Assembly: GCA_934777505.1 (NCBI GenBank)
Contig: CAKVNM010000002.1
Location: 124,001 to 188,000, forward strand
Length of the DNA stretch: 64,000 nucleotides
Source of the DNA: an uncultured Clostridia bacterium
GTDB lineage: Bacteria > Bacillota > Clostridia > Christensenellales > UBA1242
Direction: 5' to 3'
Shown: positions 53,501 through 60,933 of the stretch, in pieces
Numbering within the stretch: the first letter of the stretch is position 1
How the letters are laid out: each line of letters begins with the position of its first letter
Notes under the pieces: generated by a model
Told to the model about the DNA's origin: nothing
What the model saw: only the letters and a program-made list of their open reading frames with translations
Databases searched by the model: none
Position numbers and translations under genes: made by a program

Positions 53501-53694
53501 TCTTTTAAAGTTCTGCCCCAAATATGATGCACTCCAAGTTTATTGTTTGCGGTTGCTGGCCCGTCAAGAAATCTAAAACGAACCCCGTTTTTGTTTTGCT
53601 CAACCAATTTGTCAAAGCATTTGTTATCTTTCCAAAATTTCAAAATGTTTTGTTCCATTTCGATAAAGTTTGGACTTCCGTTTTCTTTTTTCAT
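50566..53694 (-). CDS. ileS: Isoleucine--tRNA ligase, atypical-signature subfamily
   Basis: 1042 residues, class I synthetase. It charges tRNA-Ile. IleRS landmarks: FLDGPATANNKLG near the N-terminus, an editing domain with AWTTTPWTLTANVALAVNP, zinc-type Cys pairs (CPRCG, CWRC, CEKCG) and the WNISRSRFYGLPLPFY block. The HIGH motif is replaced by GVHH (KLGVHHIWGRTLKD). The KMSKS position reads EFHKSGGNS, keeping only the second K-S. From memory, an IleRS subgroup in Chloroflexota and candidate-phyla bacteria has similar GVHHxWGR and HKSxGN motifs. AAGGAG ribosome site. I found no T-box leader: only 80 bases separate it from the upstream small gene. Confidence 0.88.
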   Translation of the reverse strand: MKKENGSPNFIEMEQNILKFWKDNKCFDKLVEQNKNGVRFRFLDGPATANNKLGVHHIWGRTLKDIAIKYNAMQGKSCQFQNGFDAQGMWVEVEVEKSLGLQGKPEIVEYGIDNFTNKCMERVKHFASIMTDQSIRMGQWMDWEHSYFTNTDENITSIWAFLKECDKHGWIVKKNRPIAWCPRCGTSLSEHEMSSSYSEVVHTALFIKLPVKNKDFKMVAWTTTPWTLTANVALAVNPEFEYVKARQLSTGELLVMGKDSVQRVLKKDYEIVEEFKGSDLVGLEYETCFPELAEQNFVHKIVPWEEVDSTEGSCVVHIAPGCGAEDFELGLKYDLPQICPINENGVMLDNTGFVAGKKTTDVVDDVVNRLKADNKLVYSHPYKHSYPHCWRCKTNLVYKLISTWYIDMTELRPKLIKAIEPVEFEPEYAKKRMIDWLNNMGDWNISRSRFYGLPLPFYVCEKCGKVHVIGSLDELKQRAVDPSKVDSLPNIHRPWIDDILVRCDCGETLSRVPEVGDCWLDAGITPFSTKKYFTDKEYFEKNFPNEYVCEMIEQIKLWFYSLLVMSVVLTGKAPYEKVYTYQYVKDENGNEFHKSGGNSLACDDVANQVGADAIRYLYAGSNPTNEMRFGYTLIDEARRKMLGYWNAYSFFNTYASIDNPKLDGFEPNPEQLSSTDKWLLQATNNFIEKATEYYSKYQSYNVVKDFEVLIDNLTNFYIRANRRRFWKSENDNDKLVAYYVLYNSLKQITKVMAPIIPFLTEYVWQNMVREIEPTEAESVILSGFAKKIGSYNFEDYINYASIAQRVMTLANHLRAENNLKVKQPLLKMFIVSDSKYAINALNEYQTLIKDEINVKEAHVTDNVEEFNTYYLGLNFKNAGRILKGDVQKVKMLLEQTNDITMKKYVAEFDAGSVEIAPYGHLSADLFIKNSKPKQEFVLGKDGDLTVVLDIELNETLINEGILREIIRNAQILRKEANFNIDERIMLNITTDSEKLAKILKDNEQKIMSETLATSFNQDFDADIQKTISLDEGTLYYKLKSIN

Positions 53695-53728
53695 ATTTAC
53701 TCCTTATCTGTTTGTTAAATGTGCTACT

Positions 53729-53758
53729 TAAAAAATATTAGCCACTAATCCTAGTGGC
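53729..53758 (-). terminator. Hairpin/terminator between the small membrane protein and ileS
   Basis: GCCACTA / TAGTGGC stem followed by TAATATTTTTT on the minus strand. It could end the upstream small gene or attenuate ileS. Confidence 0.6.
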
Positions 53759-53776
53759 AAGCGTAAAAACCACAAG

Positions 53777-53974
53777 TTATGCCGGCAGTGCGTTTCCCGA
53801 AAACATTGTTCCAAAAAACCACTTTAAAAATTCCCAAAAGTTTTTGTTTAGTTCTGCAAATTTGTCTTTGAACAAGTTAAATCCGCCGTTGCACAAAAAC
53901 CATATTCCAATAATCGCCAAAACAATCATTGCAATCCAAACAATTATTTTTAGTAGTAGTTTAACTAGTTTCAT
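53777..53974 (-). CDS. Small single-pass membrane protein
   Basis: 65 residues. One strong helix (LLLKIIVWIAMIVLAIIGIW) is followed by an amphipathic aromatic-rich tail (LFKDKFAELNKNFWEFLKWF). The ribosome site is AGGTGA, five bases upstream. It is encoded just ahead of ileS on the same strand. I do not recognise the family. Confidence 0.6.
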   Translation of the reverse strand: MKLVKLLLKIIVWIAMIVLAIIGIWFLCNGGFNLFKDKFAELNKNFWEFLKWFFGTMFSGNALPA

Positions 53975-54353
53975 TTTTCACCTGCACGATATTAATTTTT
54001 GTGGCAAAAATCCGCCTACATTAGACTAGTATATAAGTTTATTATATATATTAAAACCCATTCTGTCAATTAACTAAAACAAAATGCACGCCACAAATCA
54101 TCGCTTTTATTGTTAAAAAATGATATTTCTCCGCAAAGAAAAGCGGGCAAAATCATATCAATATCTTTTGCATGATACTTTTTGCAGTTTGGCAAATCGA
54201 AAATCATAGTTTTTACTTAAAGTAATAACGCTTAAAATAACTTTAACTTGCCAAATATTGCCGTTTTTTGAAAGTGTTTTTTGCTTCAAAGTTTTGAGTG
54301 CTTTTTTATGTGGTTAATCCAATAATTTTAGCCGTAAGTTTTTTTTAAATATC
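53975..54353. other. Intergenic region, nothing recognised
   Basis: About 380 AT-rich bases between divergently arranged genes. No frame with a ribosome site was found. Confidence 0.5.
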
Positions 54354-54382
54354 TTGCATATAAAAATGCGATTTGATATAAT
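54354..54382 (+). promoter_or_regulatory. Promoter of the 261-residue membrane protein
   Basis: TTGCAT (54354-54359), 17-bp spacer, TATAAT (54377-54382). Confidence 0.75.
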
Positions 54383-54395
54383 TTGACTGAAAAAC

Positions 54396-54414
54396 GGGCG
54401 ACAACATATCGCCC
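54396..54414 (+). promoter_or_regulatory. 5'-UTR hairpin
   Basis: GGGCGA / TCGCCC stem with a 7-nt loop lies about 10 nt after the predicted transcript start and 42 bases before the ATG at 54456. It has no T-run. It could stabilise the 5' end or bind a regulator. Confidence 0.5.
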
Positions 54415-54455
54415 AGCAAAGTATAGGAAAAAATCATATTTACAAGGAGTTTGAC

Positions 54456-55241
54456 ATGAAGAAAAACAAATCGCAAATTGTGCCTTGGATTGTTTGGCTT
54501 TGTGCTACAATTATTGTTTGCTTTGCCATGGTGGTTGTGGGTCACGACTACGACATCGACAACTTGATGGTGTTCGGTGCAATTTTCGGCATAATTCTTG
54601 TTCCATTTTTTGTGTGGAAGTTGATTGAAAGTATTAGGATTTCAAAAAAGCAGAGTGGTGCGAATATTAACTTAGAATACATAAAAGCACAAAAGCAACT
54701 TTTAAAAACATATTCGGCGGTTAAACTAGATGACTACAATAAAGTGGGCTATGTTTGGTTCGTCAATGAAAATCTAAAATTTTCCGCACAGGCAAAGTTT
54801 GGATTTGTTAAGGATTTTAAAGACAAAAAGGGCTATCATCTTGGATTTAATATTCAAGCAAAAAAACTCGTGCAAAAGCCAAAGTTGTTTGACGATGTTT
54901 TGGGAATTGCAGACACTTTGTTTGATATCGAAATTGCATATTTTGAAGGTTCACTGCTTTCTAGTTTTGAAAACGACAACGGAGTTGTGGTGCAGGATAT
55001 TTCTGCGCTTGAAGGCAAGACGATAAAAATTAATTCAAACTCTGGTTATATGGCAACAGTCAGCACAACCGACCTTGACGACATCGACCAAGGCGAAATC
55101 AAGTTTGCCGAGTGGAACGAAAACTCTAAAATCATACAATTCAAGTTGGCAGTCACAAGCCTTAACGAAGTTATTGCGGGAACTGTACAACTCAGCCAAG
55201 ACACGGACATTCCCCAAAGCGAAGCGAGTAGCGGGGAATAA
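54456..55241 (+). CDS. Two-helix membrane protein, unknown
   Basis: 261 residues with an AAGGAG site. Two N-terminal helices (IVPWIVWLCATIIVCFAMVV and MVFGAIFGIILVPFFVWKLI) flank a short loop. A cytoplasmic or surface domain of ~190 residues follows, rich in Asp/Lys and beta-prone (FVKDFKDKKGYHLGFNIQAK). Family not recognised. The C-terminal tail QDTDIPQSEASSGE is acidic. Monocistronic, with a good promoter. Confidence 0.7.
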   Translation: MKKNKSQIVPWIVWLCATIIVCFAMVVVGHDYDIDNLMVFGAIFGIILVPFFVWKLIESIRISKKQSGANINLEYIKAQKQLLKTYSAVKLDDYNKVGYVWFVNENLKFSAQAKFGFVKDFKDKKGYHLGFNIQAKKLVQKPKLFDDVLGIADTLFDIEIAYFEGSLLSSFENDNGVVVQDISALEGKTIKINSNSGYMATVSTTDLDDIDQGEIKFAEWNENSKIIQFKLAVTSLNEVIAGTVQLSQDTDIPQSEASSGE

Positions 55242-55336
55242 GCATATTAAAAGCAATTAAGTATTAACACTGGTTTTTTTTAAAACTAATGTAACAAAGG
55301 ATTGTTTTGTTATATACTTAAATTTCAAAAAGCATA

Positions 55337-55365
55337 TTGCATTATTGCGTGGAGTATGTTATCAT
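55337..55365 (+). promoter_or_regulatory. Promoter of the 143-residue unknown gene
   Basis: TTGCAT (55337-55342), 17-bp spacer, TGT-TATCAT extended -10 (box 55360-55365). Confidence 0.7.
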
Positions 55366-55396
55366 GTTGTTAACAACAATTTTGGAGGCAAATTTT

Positions 55397-55828
55397 ATGT
55401 TTATCGAAAGATTGAATCAATCACAAAAAAAAGAACTTGTTGAACTAGTTGCAAGAGAGTTGTACAAGGAAGGCGGAATGATTCCAGCAGATGCAAAATA
55501 TGTGCTTTTGAATAGAGAAGACAATTTTCAAGATGCACTCAAAATTTTCTGGAACGATGGTCAAGAAGAAATCGTTATTGACGACATGGAAATTTCTTAC
55601 AACACAAAAGCCTTAAAAACAACAGACTCAAATCTAGTAAGCAAGTTTTTGACAAAAAATTTTAGTGAATACCCAGAGTTTTACTATCTCGAACGCAAAA
55701 AAGAACTAGACCTAGAATATCACACAATGCAAATTTCTCGTAGAGAATATGTTATCTCTATTCTTGAACTAAAACAAGAAATTGAAGACTTAAAAGAATA
55801 TGCAAACGAAGAACAATTCTTTATGTAA
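55397..55828 (+). CDS. Hypothetical protein
   Basis: 143 residues from MFIERLNQSQKKELVELVAR, with TTTGGAGG as ribosome site. The longer in-frame extension lies across the promoter and is rejected. Soluble. N-terminal helix-rich part, a central beta element (GQEEIVIDDMEISYNTKAL) and a C-terminal coiled-coil-like helix (ISILELKQEIEDLKEYANEE). No recognised domain. Confidence 0.75.
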   Translation: MFIERLNQSQKKELVELVARELYKEGGMIPADAKYVLLNREDNFQDALKIFWNDGQEEIVIDDMEISYNTKALKTTDSNLVSKFLTKNFSEYPEFYYLERKKELDLEYHTMQISRREYVISILELKQEIEDLKEYANEEQFFM

Positions 55829-55843
55829 TCATTTTAGTTGATA

Positions 55844-55873
55844 TAAAAAACACTCAATTTTGAGTGTTTTTTT
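55844..55873. terminator. Bidirectional terminator between convergent genes
   Basis: AAAAAACACTCAA / TTGAGTGTTTTTT stem (13 bp), serving both the 143-residue gene and the GNAT gene. Confidence 0.85.
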
Positions 55874-55876
55874 GTT

Positions 55877-56329
55877 CTAAATTTCTTTTTCAAAGTGCGT
55901 ACTGCCTTTTTCGATTTCTGCACCCATTTTTTCGTAGAACGCAATAGATGGCGTGTTCCAGTCAAGGCAACTCCATTCCAGTTTTGAGTAGCCTTCACTT
56001 TTTGCCAAGGCTTGTATTGCCTTAAAAAACTGCGAGCCATAGCCTTTTCCACGGAACTCTTTTTTTATCAAAATATCTTCGATATAAATTTTTCCACAAC
56101 CCGAAAACGATGCAAACATAGGGTAGTAGATAGCATAGCCAACAATTTGCTCGCCATCTTCCGCCACCAAAAATGTTGCAATGTTTCTGTCAAACAGCCA
56201 GTAACTCAAATCTTGCTTGATGGCTGTCATGTCGTGCGGTCTTTTTTCGTAAGAAGCAAGCAGTTTGATTATGTCTGGGATTATATCGATATCGTTTTTT
56301 GTTAACTTGCGAATTTTTAAGTTTTCCAT
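55877..56329 (-). CDS. GNAT family N-acetyltransferase
   Basis: 150 residues, standard GNAT length. Motif A is IYIEDILIKKEFRGKGYGSQ with the acetyl-CoA-binding R-G-K-G-Y-G loop. The C-terminal LEWSCLDWNTPSIAFYEKMG matches the N-x-x-[AS]-x-x-F-Y-x-x-x-G element of diamine/spermidine-type acetyltransferases (PaiA/SSAT-like). Substrate not certain, possibly polyamines. AAGGAG ribosome site, monocistronic. Confidence 0.9.
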   Translation of the reverse strand: MENLKIRKLTKNDIDIIPDIIKLLASYEKRPHDMTAIKQDLSYWLFDRNIATFLVAEDGEQIVGYAIYYPMFASFSGCGKIYIEDILIKKEFRGKGYGSQFFKAIQALAKSEGYSKLEWSCLDWNTPSIAFYEKMGAEIEKGSTHFEKEI

Positions 56330-56429
56330 GTTGTTCTCCTTGTTTTTAAACTTGTCTGTGTTGTAAAGTCAAAAGGCTGATTTTATATGTTTAGCGTAGC
56401 ACTAGCAGTAGAGAACTGTCCCATTAGCA

Positions 56430-56459
56430 CAAAAAAACACCGCCAAGAGCGATGTTTTT
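56430..56459 (-). terminator. Terminator of the 104-residue membrane protein
   Basis: AAACATCGC / GCGGTGTTT stem with T7 on the minus strand. Confidence 0.75.
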
Positions 56460-56465
56460 GATTTG

Positions 56466-56780
56466 CTAGATAACTAGTGGAAGTACAATTCCAAGCAAAA
56501 CAACTAGTAGTAGAACAACCCAAAGGACTTTCCAAACTGTTGCCTTGTTTCTAACATATTTCCATGATAGGTAAGCCACAATGCAAATAGCGAATGCTGT
56601 TGCAACGCCTTGCAAAGCGGAAACAACTTTTAGGTTAACTCCGCAAAGTGACAATATCGAAGCCACAAGGTATAAAATTGCGATTGCGCCGATTGTCCAG
56701 AAACTAAGTTTGTTTAGTCCCCAAGCGCTTCTTTTTGTTGTGCTTGATGTGCTTTTTGTTTTCTTTTTTGATTCTGCCAT
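56466..56780 (-). CDS. Small three-helix membrane protein
   Basis: 104 residues, AAAGGAG ribosome site. The N-terminal ~20 residues are Lys/Ser/Thr-rich and cytoplasmic (ESKKKTKSTSSTTKRSAWG). Helices: FWTIGAIAILYLVASILSLC, ALQGVATAFAICIVAYLSW and VLWVVLLLVVLLGIVLPLVI. The layout looks like YtxH/DUF-type envelope proteins but I cannot name the family. Confidence 0.7.
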   Translation of the reverse strand: MAESKKKTKSTSSTTKRSAWGLNKLSFWTIGAIAILYLVASILSLCGVNLKVVSALQGVATAFAICIVAYLSWKYVRNKATVWKVLWVVLLLVVLLGIVLPLVI

Positions 56781-56873
56781 AATTCATTCTCCTTTATTTC
56801 GACAGATATTTTATCAAACTATTTCAAAAAAAGATAGTGATTTTGCAAAAAAGTTACAAATTTTTTATAAGAC

Positions 56874-57407
56874 CTAAAACTTGATATTATCTTCGCATTC
56901 GTCAAGGTCTTTTTTGATTCTATCTTGCTCTGCTTGGCTTGCCAAATATGCGTCCCTTCCGCAACCATTTAGGCGGTCTTGACGCTCGTAGTATCTTATA
57001 ACAGCCATCATTTCGCTGTATGTTACACTATAATATTCGCTAAAATGTGGCAGAGAAGCAACAAACTTTTTGTGGTCTTGTTTTGCTTTTCGGTCTTCTA
57101 TTTTTTGTCTAAGCCTTTCCCCGAATGTTGGCTTAATATAAACATCTGGGTCATCGTCATAAGGTTCTTCTTGTGGCGGATTGGCTATCGCCCTAATTTC
57201 TTCCATGATTGTGTCAAGTCTTTTGCCCCAATCAATATCGCAGTTGTAATGTTCTAGCACAAAAAATTGAGTCGAAGTGCCGTTATAAATTCGGCCCGTG
57301 TTTAAGTCTTTGATTTTTGTGTTGTCGTAATTTACAACATAAGGAACATACATTCCGTTTTTGAGTCTTGCAATACCTGCTTTGCCTGATGGGTATTTGT
57401 TGTACAT
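56874..57407 (-). CDS. Hypothetical soluble protein
   Basis: 177 residues with an AAGGAGGG site. It starts MYNKYPSGKAGIARLKNGMY, then a beta-rich N-terminal third, an acidic linker (PPQEEPYDDDPDVY), and a helical C-terminal half (FGERLRQKIEDRKAKQDHKK). No signal peptide. I do not recognise the family. Confidence 0.7.
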   Translation of the reverse strand: MYNKYPSGKAGIARLKNGMYVPYVVNYDNTKIKDLNTGRIYNGTSTQFFVLEHYNCDIDWGKRLDTIMEEIRAIANPPQEEPYDDDPDVYIKPTFGERLRQKIEDRKAKQDHKKFVASLPHFSEYYSVTYSEMMAVIRYYERQDRLNGCGRDAYLASQAEQDRIKKDLDECEDNIKF

Positions 57408-57482
57408 AATTTATCCCTCCTTGTGTACACTATAATTTTACTACTGCAAGGTGGTTAAAGTCAATACCCAAGTTTTTTTTAT

Positions 57483-57516
57483 AAAAACAATCAGTGAAAC
57501 TCACTGATTGTTTTTA
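57483..57516 (-). terminator. Terminator of the short interrupted transcript
   Basis: CAATCAGTGA / TCACTGATTG stem, AAC-type loop, T5 on either strand. It closes the small transcription unit described next. Confidence 0.8.
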
Positions 57517-57618
57517 AAAGAATTTTTCGTCTTCGTTTGTTTTGTGTTTGAATTTATCAATCGATTTTTGCCTGCATTTTTTGTTTAAAAGTTACAAATT
57601 TTTCGTTATTTGTTTCAT
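57514..57618 (-). pseudogene. 33-residue ORF with in-frame stop, or small RNA
   Basis: The ATG at 57618 with a TTGGAG site starts MKQITKNL, then TAA (57592-57594). The same frame continues LLNKKCRQKSIDKFKHKTNE and DEKFF to a second TAA at the terminator. A promoter (TTGACT 57658-57663, 17-bp spacer, TAATAT 57635-57640) and a terminator frame it as a transcript of about 145 nt. It is either a microprotein gene broken by one base (for example AAA or CAA to TAA) or a small RNA with a fortuitous frame. Confidence 0.45.
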
Positions 57619-57634
57619 ATTTTTCTCCAACAAG

Positions 57635-57663
57635 ATATTACCGCAAATTTATCATAAAGTCAA
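57635..57663 (-). promoter_or_regulatory. Promoter of the short interrupted transcript
   Basis: TTGACT (57658-57663), 17-bp spacer, TAATAT (57635-57640) on the minus strand. Confidence 0.65.
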
Positions 57664-57671
57664 CATGGGCA

Positions 57672-57701
57672 TAAAAAAATCTTGCTACCAAGCAAGATTT
57701 G
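57672..57701 (-). terminator. Terminator of tRNA-His
   Basis: AAATCTTGCT / AGCAAGATTT stem with T7 on the minus strand, about five bases beyond the CCA. Confidence 0.8.
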
Positions 57702-57705
57702 TTAG

Positions 57706-57783
57706 TGGGGTGAAAGATGGGACTCGAACCCACGGTCTCCAGAGTCACAATCTGGCGCGTTAACCAACTACGCTACATCCACC
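57706..57783 (-). tRNA. tRNA-His(GTG)
   Basis: Encoded G-1 opposite C73, as expected for tRNA-His. Acceptor GTGGATG / CTTTCAC has one T-T mismatch at 6-67. Anticodon loop TTGTGAC with GTG, T-loop TTCGAGT, CCA encoded. Confidence 0.94.
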
Positions 57784-58020
57784 ATAGTCACCATTAATTT
57801 ATAGCACAACAACAAAGTTGTGTCAAGTGTATTTTAAAATTGTTTTTTCAATATGCTTAAAATAAAGACTTTCTGTTGAGCGTCAAACTCAATCTCGTCA
57901 AATCATATATGTTGCTTCAAAAGTTTTTATGAGCCAATGAGTCAACTAGCGTTTTCTTTCAAGTCACAAAAAATACGCTTTAAATATATAATGTTTTATA
58001 ACTTTTTAAAGGAGAATACT

Positions 58021-59079
58021 ATGAGAAAAAATTGTTTTAGGTGCAATGATTTTTGCTGTGACCGTGACTTCGATGACACTCTAATCGTTAGATACACGGG
58101 TGTGCAAGGCTTACCAGGTCCAACAGGGGCAACTGGTCTAGTCGGTCCAACGGGAGCCATGGGAAGCACTGGTGCAACTGGGGCAACTGGCAGTACAGGT
58201 CCAACGGGAGCAACAGGAGCAACGGGCGGAGAAGTGGTGGCAAGAACCACAACAACCGTTCGTCCCGACCAGCAGGCAAGTGTTTCGTCTTTCTTTGACG
58301 GCCAAAAAACTTTCCTTGACTTCTTCATTCCAAAGGGCGATGTTGGGGACAAAGTTAACATAAAGATTGGCGGTGTTGCAACAATTCCGGCGGACGAACA
58401 AGCAAGTATAACAGAGCGGATTGAAGACGATGTTCACTACTTCGACTTTGCTATTCCACGGGGCTACACTGGCGAAAAAGGAGAACAAGGAGTGCAAGGC
58501 GAAAAAGGCGATATTGGACCAACAGGTCCACCGGGACTTCGTGGTGAAAGGGGATTTGTAGGTCCAACAGGTCCACTTGATATGCCTTGTGCGTTTGTGC
58601 TGTCATATAACGATGACCCAACCGACTTCCCGCAAGAAGGCTTGGAAATCAAATCTGGTGCAAAACTTCCACTCAACCGCTTGGAGTTAAATCACAACGA
58701 TTTGGTCTTGCTTGATAGTGGCAACAACACTATTCGGTTTGCGGAAACAGGACTATACTTTGTGCAGTTTAGCACAAATGCTTATGTTAAAAAAACGGGT
58801 GCGGATTTCGACCCAAAAACCGACTTTGTTGCGGTGTCGTTTAGGGAACTTGGCACGGAAAGAATACTTGCTAGTGCAAACACTTGGTCCAGCGAAGAAG
58901 TCGCAACAAACATCTATGGGCAAGGTTTGATAATTGTTAACGATATTACAACCAAATACGAACTATGCAATATGCAAAAAAAGAGTATTTATATTGTTGG
59001 TGCTGATGTTACGCAAACAATTTCCAATTCCTACTTTACAGTGCCAATGGTGTCGCTAACTTTTGTAAAGTTATATTAA
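58021..59079 (+). CDS. Collagen-like (BclA-type) surface protein
   Basis: 352 residues from MRKNCFRCNDFCCDRDFDD, with AAAGGAG. The N-terminus has a Cys cluster. The first Gly-X-Y block (about residues 28-70) is rich in GPTGATG triplets. A beta segment with two repeats (PDQQASVSSFFDGQKTFLDF and PADEQASITERIEDDVHYFD, both ending F-[FA]-IP-[KR]-G) comes next. A second Gly-X-Y block (GEKGEQGVQGEKGDIG, GPPGLRGERG) leads to a C-terminal C1q/TNF-like beta domain similar to BclA exosporium glycoproteins. It probably trimerises at the spore or cell surface. No spore gene is in the window to confirm sporulation. Confidence 0.85.
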   Translation: MRKNCFRCNDFCCDRDFDDTLIVRYTGVQGLPGPTGATGLVGPTGAMGSTGATGATGSTGPTGATGATGGEVVARTTTTVRPDQQASVSSFFDGQKTFLDFFIPKGDVGDKVNIKIGGVATIPADEQASITERIEDDVHYFDFAIPRGYTGEKGEQGVQGEKGDIGPTGPPGLRGERGFVGPTGPLDMPCAFVLSYNDDPTDFPQEGLEIKSGAKLPLNRLELNHNDLVLLDSGNNTIRFAETGLYFVQFSTNAYVKKTGADFDPKTDFVAVSFRELGTERILASANTWSSEEVATNIYGQGLIIVNDITTKYELCNMQKKSIYIVGADVTQTISNSYFTVPMVSLTFVKLY

Positions 59080-59321
59080 ATTGTTTTCGTAATTTCACTT
59101 TAACTCGTTAAAAAATGCAATTTATTGATACAAAGTCTTAATAATGAATTTTTTCTAGAATATATTTGTAATTTAAAGTATATTTTGTGAATTTATTATC
59201 TAACATTTGTTTTAAAAATTTGCCGACTACCTAAAAAACTATTGGCTTTGTTAAAACTTTTTTCGTTTTGATAATGTGTATCAATAATTTTATTATTAAT
59301 GCGATTAGATTGCAAAGAGCA

Positions 59322-59353
59322 TAAAAAAAGAGTATCGTAAAATACTCTTTTTT
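59322..59353 (-). terminator. Terminator of the ABC transporter operon
   Basis: AAAAGAGTAT / ATACTCTTTT stem with T-run on the minus strand. Confidence 0.8.
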
Positions 59354-59358
59354 GTTTG

Positions 59359-60933
59359 TTATAGTGGCAAGTCTTTTTTGTCAAACTTGATAATGCTAAT
59401 TGTGTAGCAAACAACTGCGATTGCCACCAAAATTGCTAGTTTCCAAATAAATGTCGTTGTTCCAGCAAGGATAGATGTTGCGTCAAATAAGGTGATAATA
59501 GAAGTGTAGTTAAAGAACTTCATTGCGTCAATTCTAATTGCACTTGGAATAACGCTAGAACCAAACAAGCCAAGGATTGTTGCAACAAGGAAGAACATTG
59601 TTAGTCCCCCGCCAACAGACATTGACATTTTGCTTCGGTTGAACCAACTTGATGAAAGGAAGCAAATTCCCGACACAGCAAGCATGGTTATAAACGCACC
59701 AAGGTTAAGAAGTATAATCTCGCCGTAAGTTATTGTTATATCTGCCGAGTTAACGATTGCAAGGCACACAACACTTGTTAGGGTTGTAAGCAGGAACATC
59801 ACAAGCAAACTAGAAATCAAGTATGCCATTTGAGTGATTGTTACTGTTCTACGCTTTGTTGGTGTAGACAAAACATAAGCCATAGAGCCTGAGTCAACTT
59901 GACCAGCAATAAGGTTGTTTGAAGCCATAATAACAAATATCATTGGAAGAAGTAGTCCTGCAATTCTAAAAAAGATTGAACCAATAACAAGACCGTAAAC
60001 ATCAAGGTCACTAATTTCGCTTAGTGCACTCGAAACTTTTTCTGGCAAATCTTCAACCAAAGTTTTGCTCATGCTAGGAATTAATGTTTGAGTGTATTCG
60101 TCAAGTTGTGCAGTGATTTCTGCTTCGGTTAGGCTTTCGGTTTGACTTCTAAGTTCTTTTTCTTTTGCGTTTAGTCTTGCTCTAAAATCAATAATAGAGT
60201 TGGAAGATGTTTGCTTGATTTCGTCTTGATTAAAGTAAGATTTGATAAAAATCGTGTCGCCTCTATAATCAAAACTTTGGTCGTAGAAAATTGTGCTTAA
60301 AACGCTTGGAATGTAGGTTGAAGCAAACTCGCTTGCGTCTGTTTGATTGCTTTCAACAAACTTTTCGAGTGCGGTGGCAATAAATGTTTTTGCGTTGTTT
60401 GCTGTTTCTTCGCCACTTTCGTTCAAAATTTGACCATAAACTGCGTCTGCAACTTTGTTTAGGACATATCTTGAGATGTCGCTGTCGGCGTAGTTTTCGC
60501 CCTGAGCCAAGTAGTAGTCAAGCAAGGCGTTGATTGCTTGTGCTTGCGATTCTTGACCATTAACAAGAGTTTGTCTTGCTTGCTCGTCTGTCATTCCGCC
60601 AGCAATCATTGCGTTGTAGTTTGTTATGATTGTTGATTTTGTTGAGTCGTCAAGTTTTACTTGCAACAAGTCTTTCAAATCTTCAAAAGAAGATTGATAT
60701 GATTTTAATGACTTGTCTGCAAGGTTATAGTATGTCATTGATTGTTTTTGAATAGTGGCTTCGATTGCGTCACTAACAAACATATCTGTCATGGAAGACC
60801 TAATTTCGTTAACATTAAGATTTCCCAAAACAAGTATGATTATTGCAAGCATAAAGCAGGTAATAGTTGTAACAAAAGTCCAAATTCCCGCATTTGCTTT
60901 GCATGATTGTTTGAATAATGGTTTGCTAATCAT
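59359..60933 (-). CDS. ABC-2-type transporter permease
   Basis: 524 residues. A first helix near the N-terminus (FVTTITCFMLAIIILVLGNL) is followed by a ~270-residue extracytoplasmic domain and a cluster of helices (GSIFFRIAGLLLPMIFVIMA, QMAYLISSLLVMFLLTTLTS, LAILVAIAVVCYTISIIKF). The element LIAGQVDSGSMAYVLSTPTK is typical of ABC-2/ABC3 permeases. It overlaps the upstream ATPase gene by eight bases and has AAAGGAG. Probably exports or resists a peptide or drug with the two adjacent ATPases. Substrate unknown. Confidence 0.88.
   Translation of the reverse strand: MISKPLFKQSCKANAGIWTFVTTITCFMLAIIILVLGNLNVNEIRSSMTDMFVSDAIEATIQKQSMTYYNLADKSLKSYQSSFEDLKDLLQVKLDDSTKSTIITNYNAMIAGGMTDEQARQTLVNGQESQAQAINALLDYYLAQGENYADSDISRYVLNKVADAVYGQILNESGEETANNAKTFIATALEKFVESNQTDASEFASTYIPSVLSTIFYDQSFDYRGDTIFIKSYFNQDEIKQTSSNSIIDFRARLNAKEKELRSQTESLTEAEITAQLDEYTQTLIPSMSKTLVEDLPEKVSSALSEISDLDVYGLVIGSIFFRIAGLLLPMIFVIMASNNLIAGQVDSGSMAYVLSTPTKRRTVTITQMAYLISSLLVMFLLTTLTSVVCLAIVNSADITITYGEIILLNLGAFITMLAVSGICFLSSSWFNRSKMSMSVGGGLTMFFLVATILGLFGSSVIPSAIRIDAMKFFNYTSIITLFDATSILAGTTTFIWKLAILVAIAVVCYTISIIKFDKKDLPL

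Noticed and set aside
53695..53776. T-box riboswitch upstream of ileS
   Set aside because: The spacer is about 80 bases, with no specifier loop and no TGG-type antiterminator motif.
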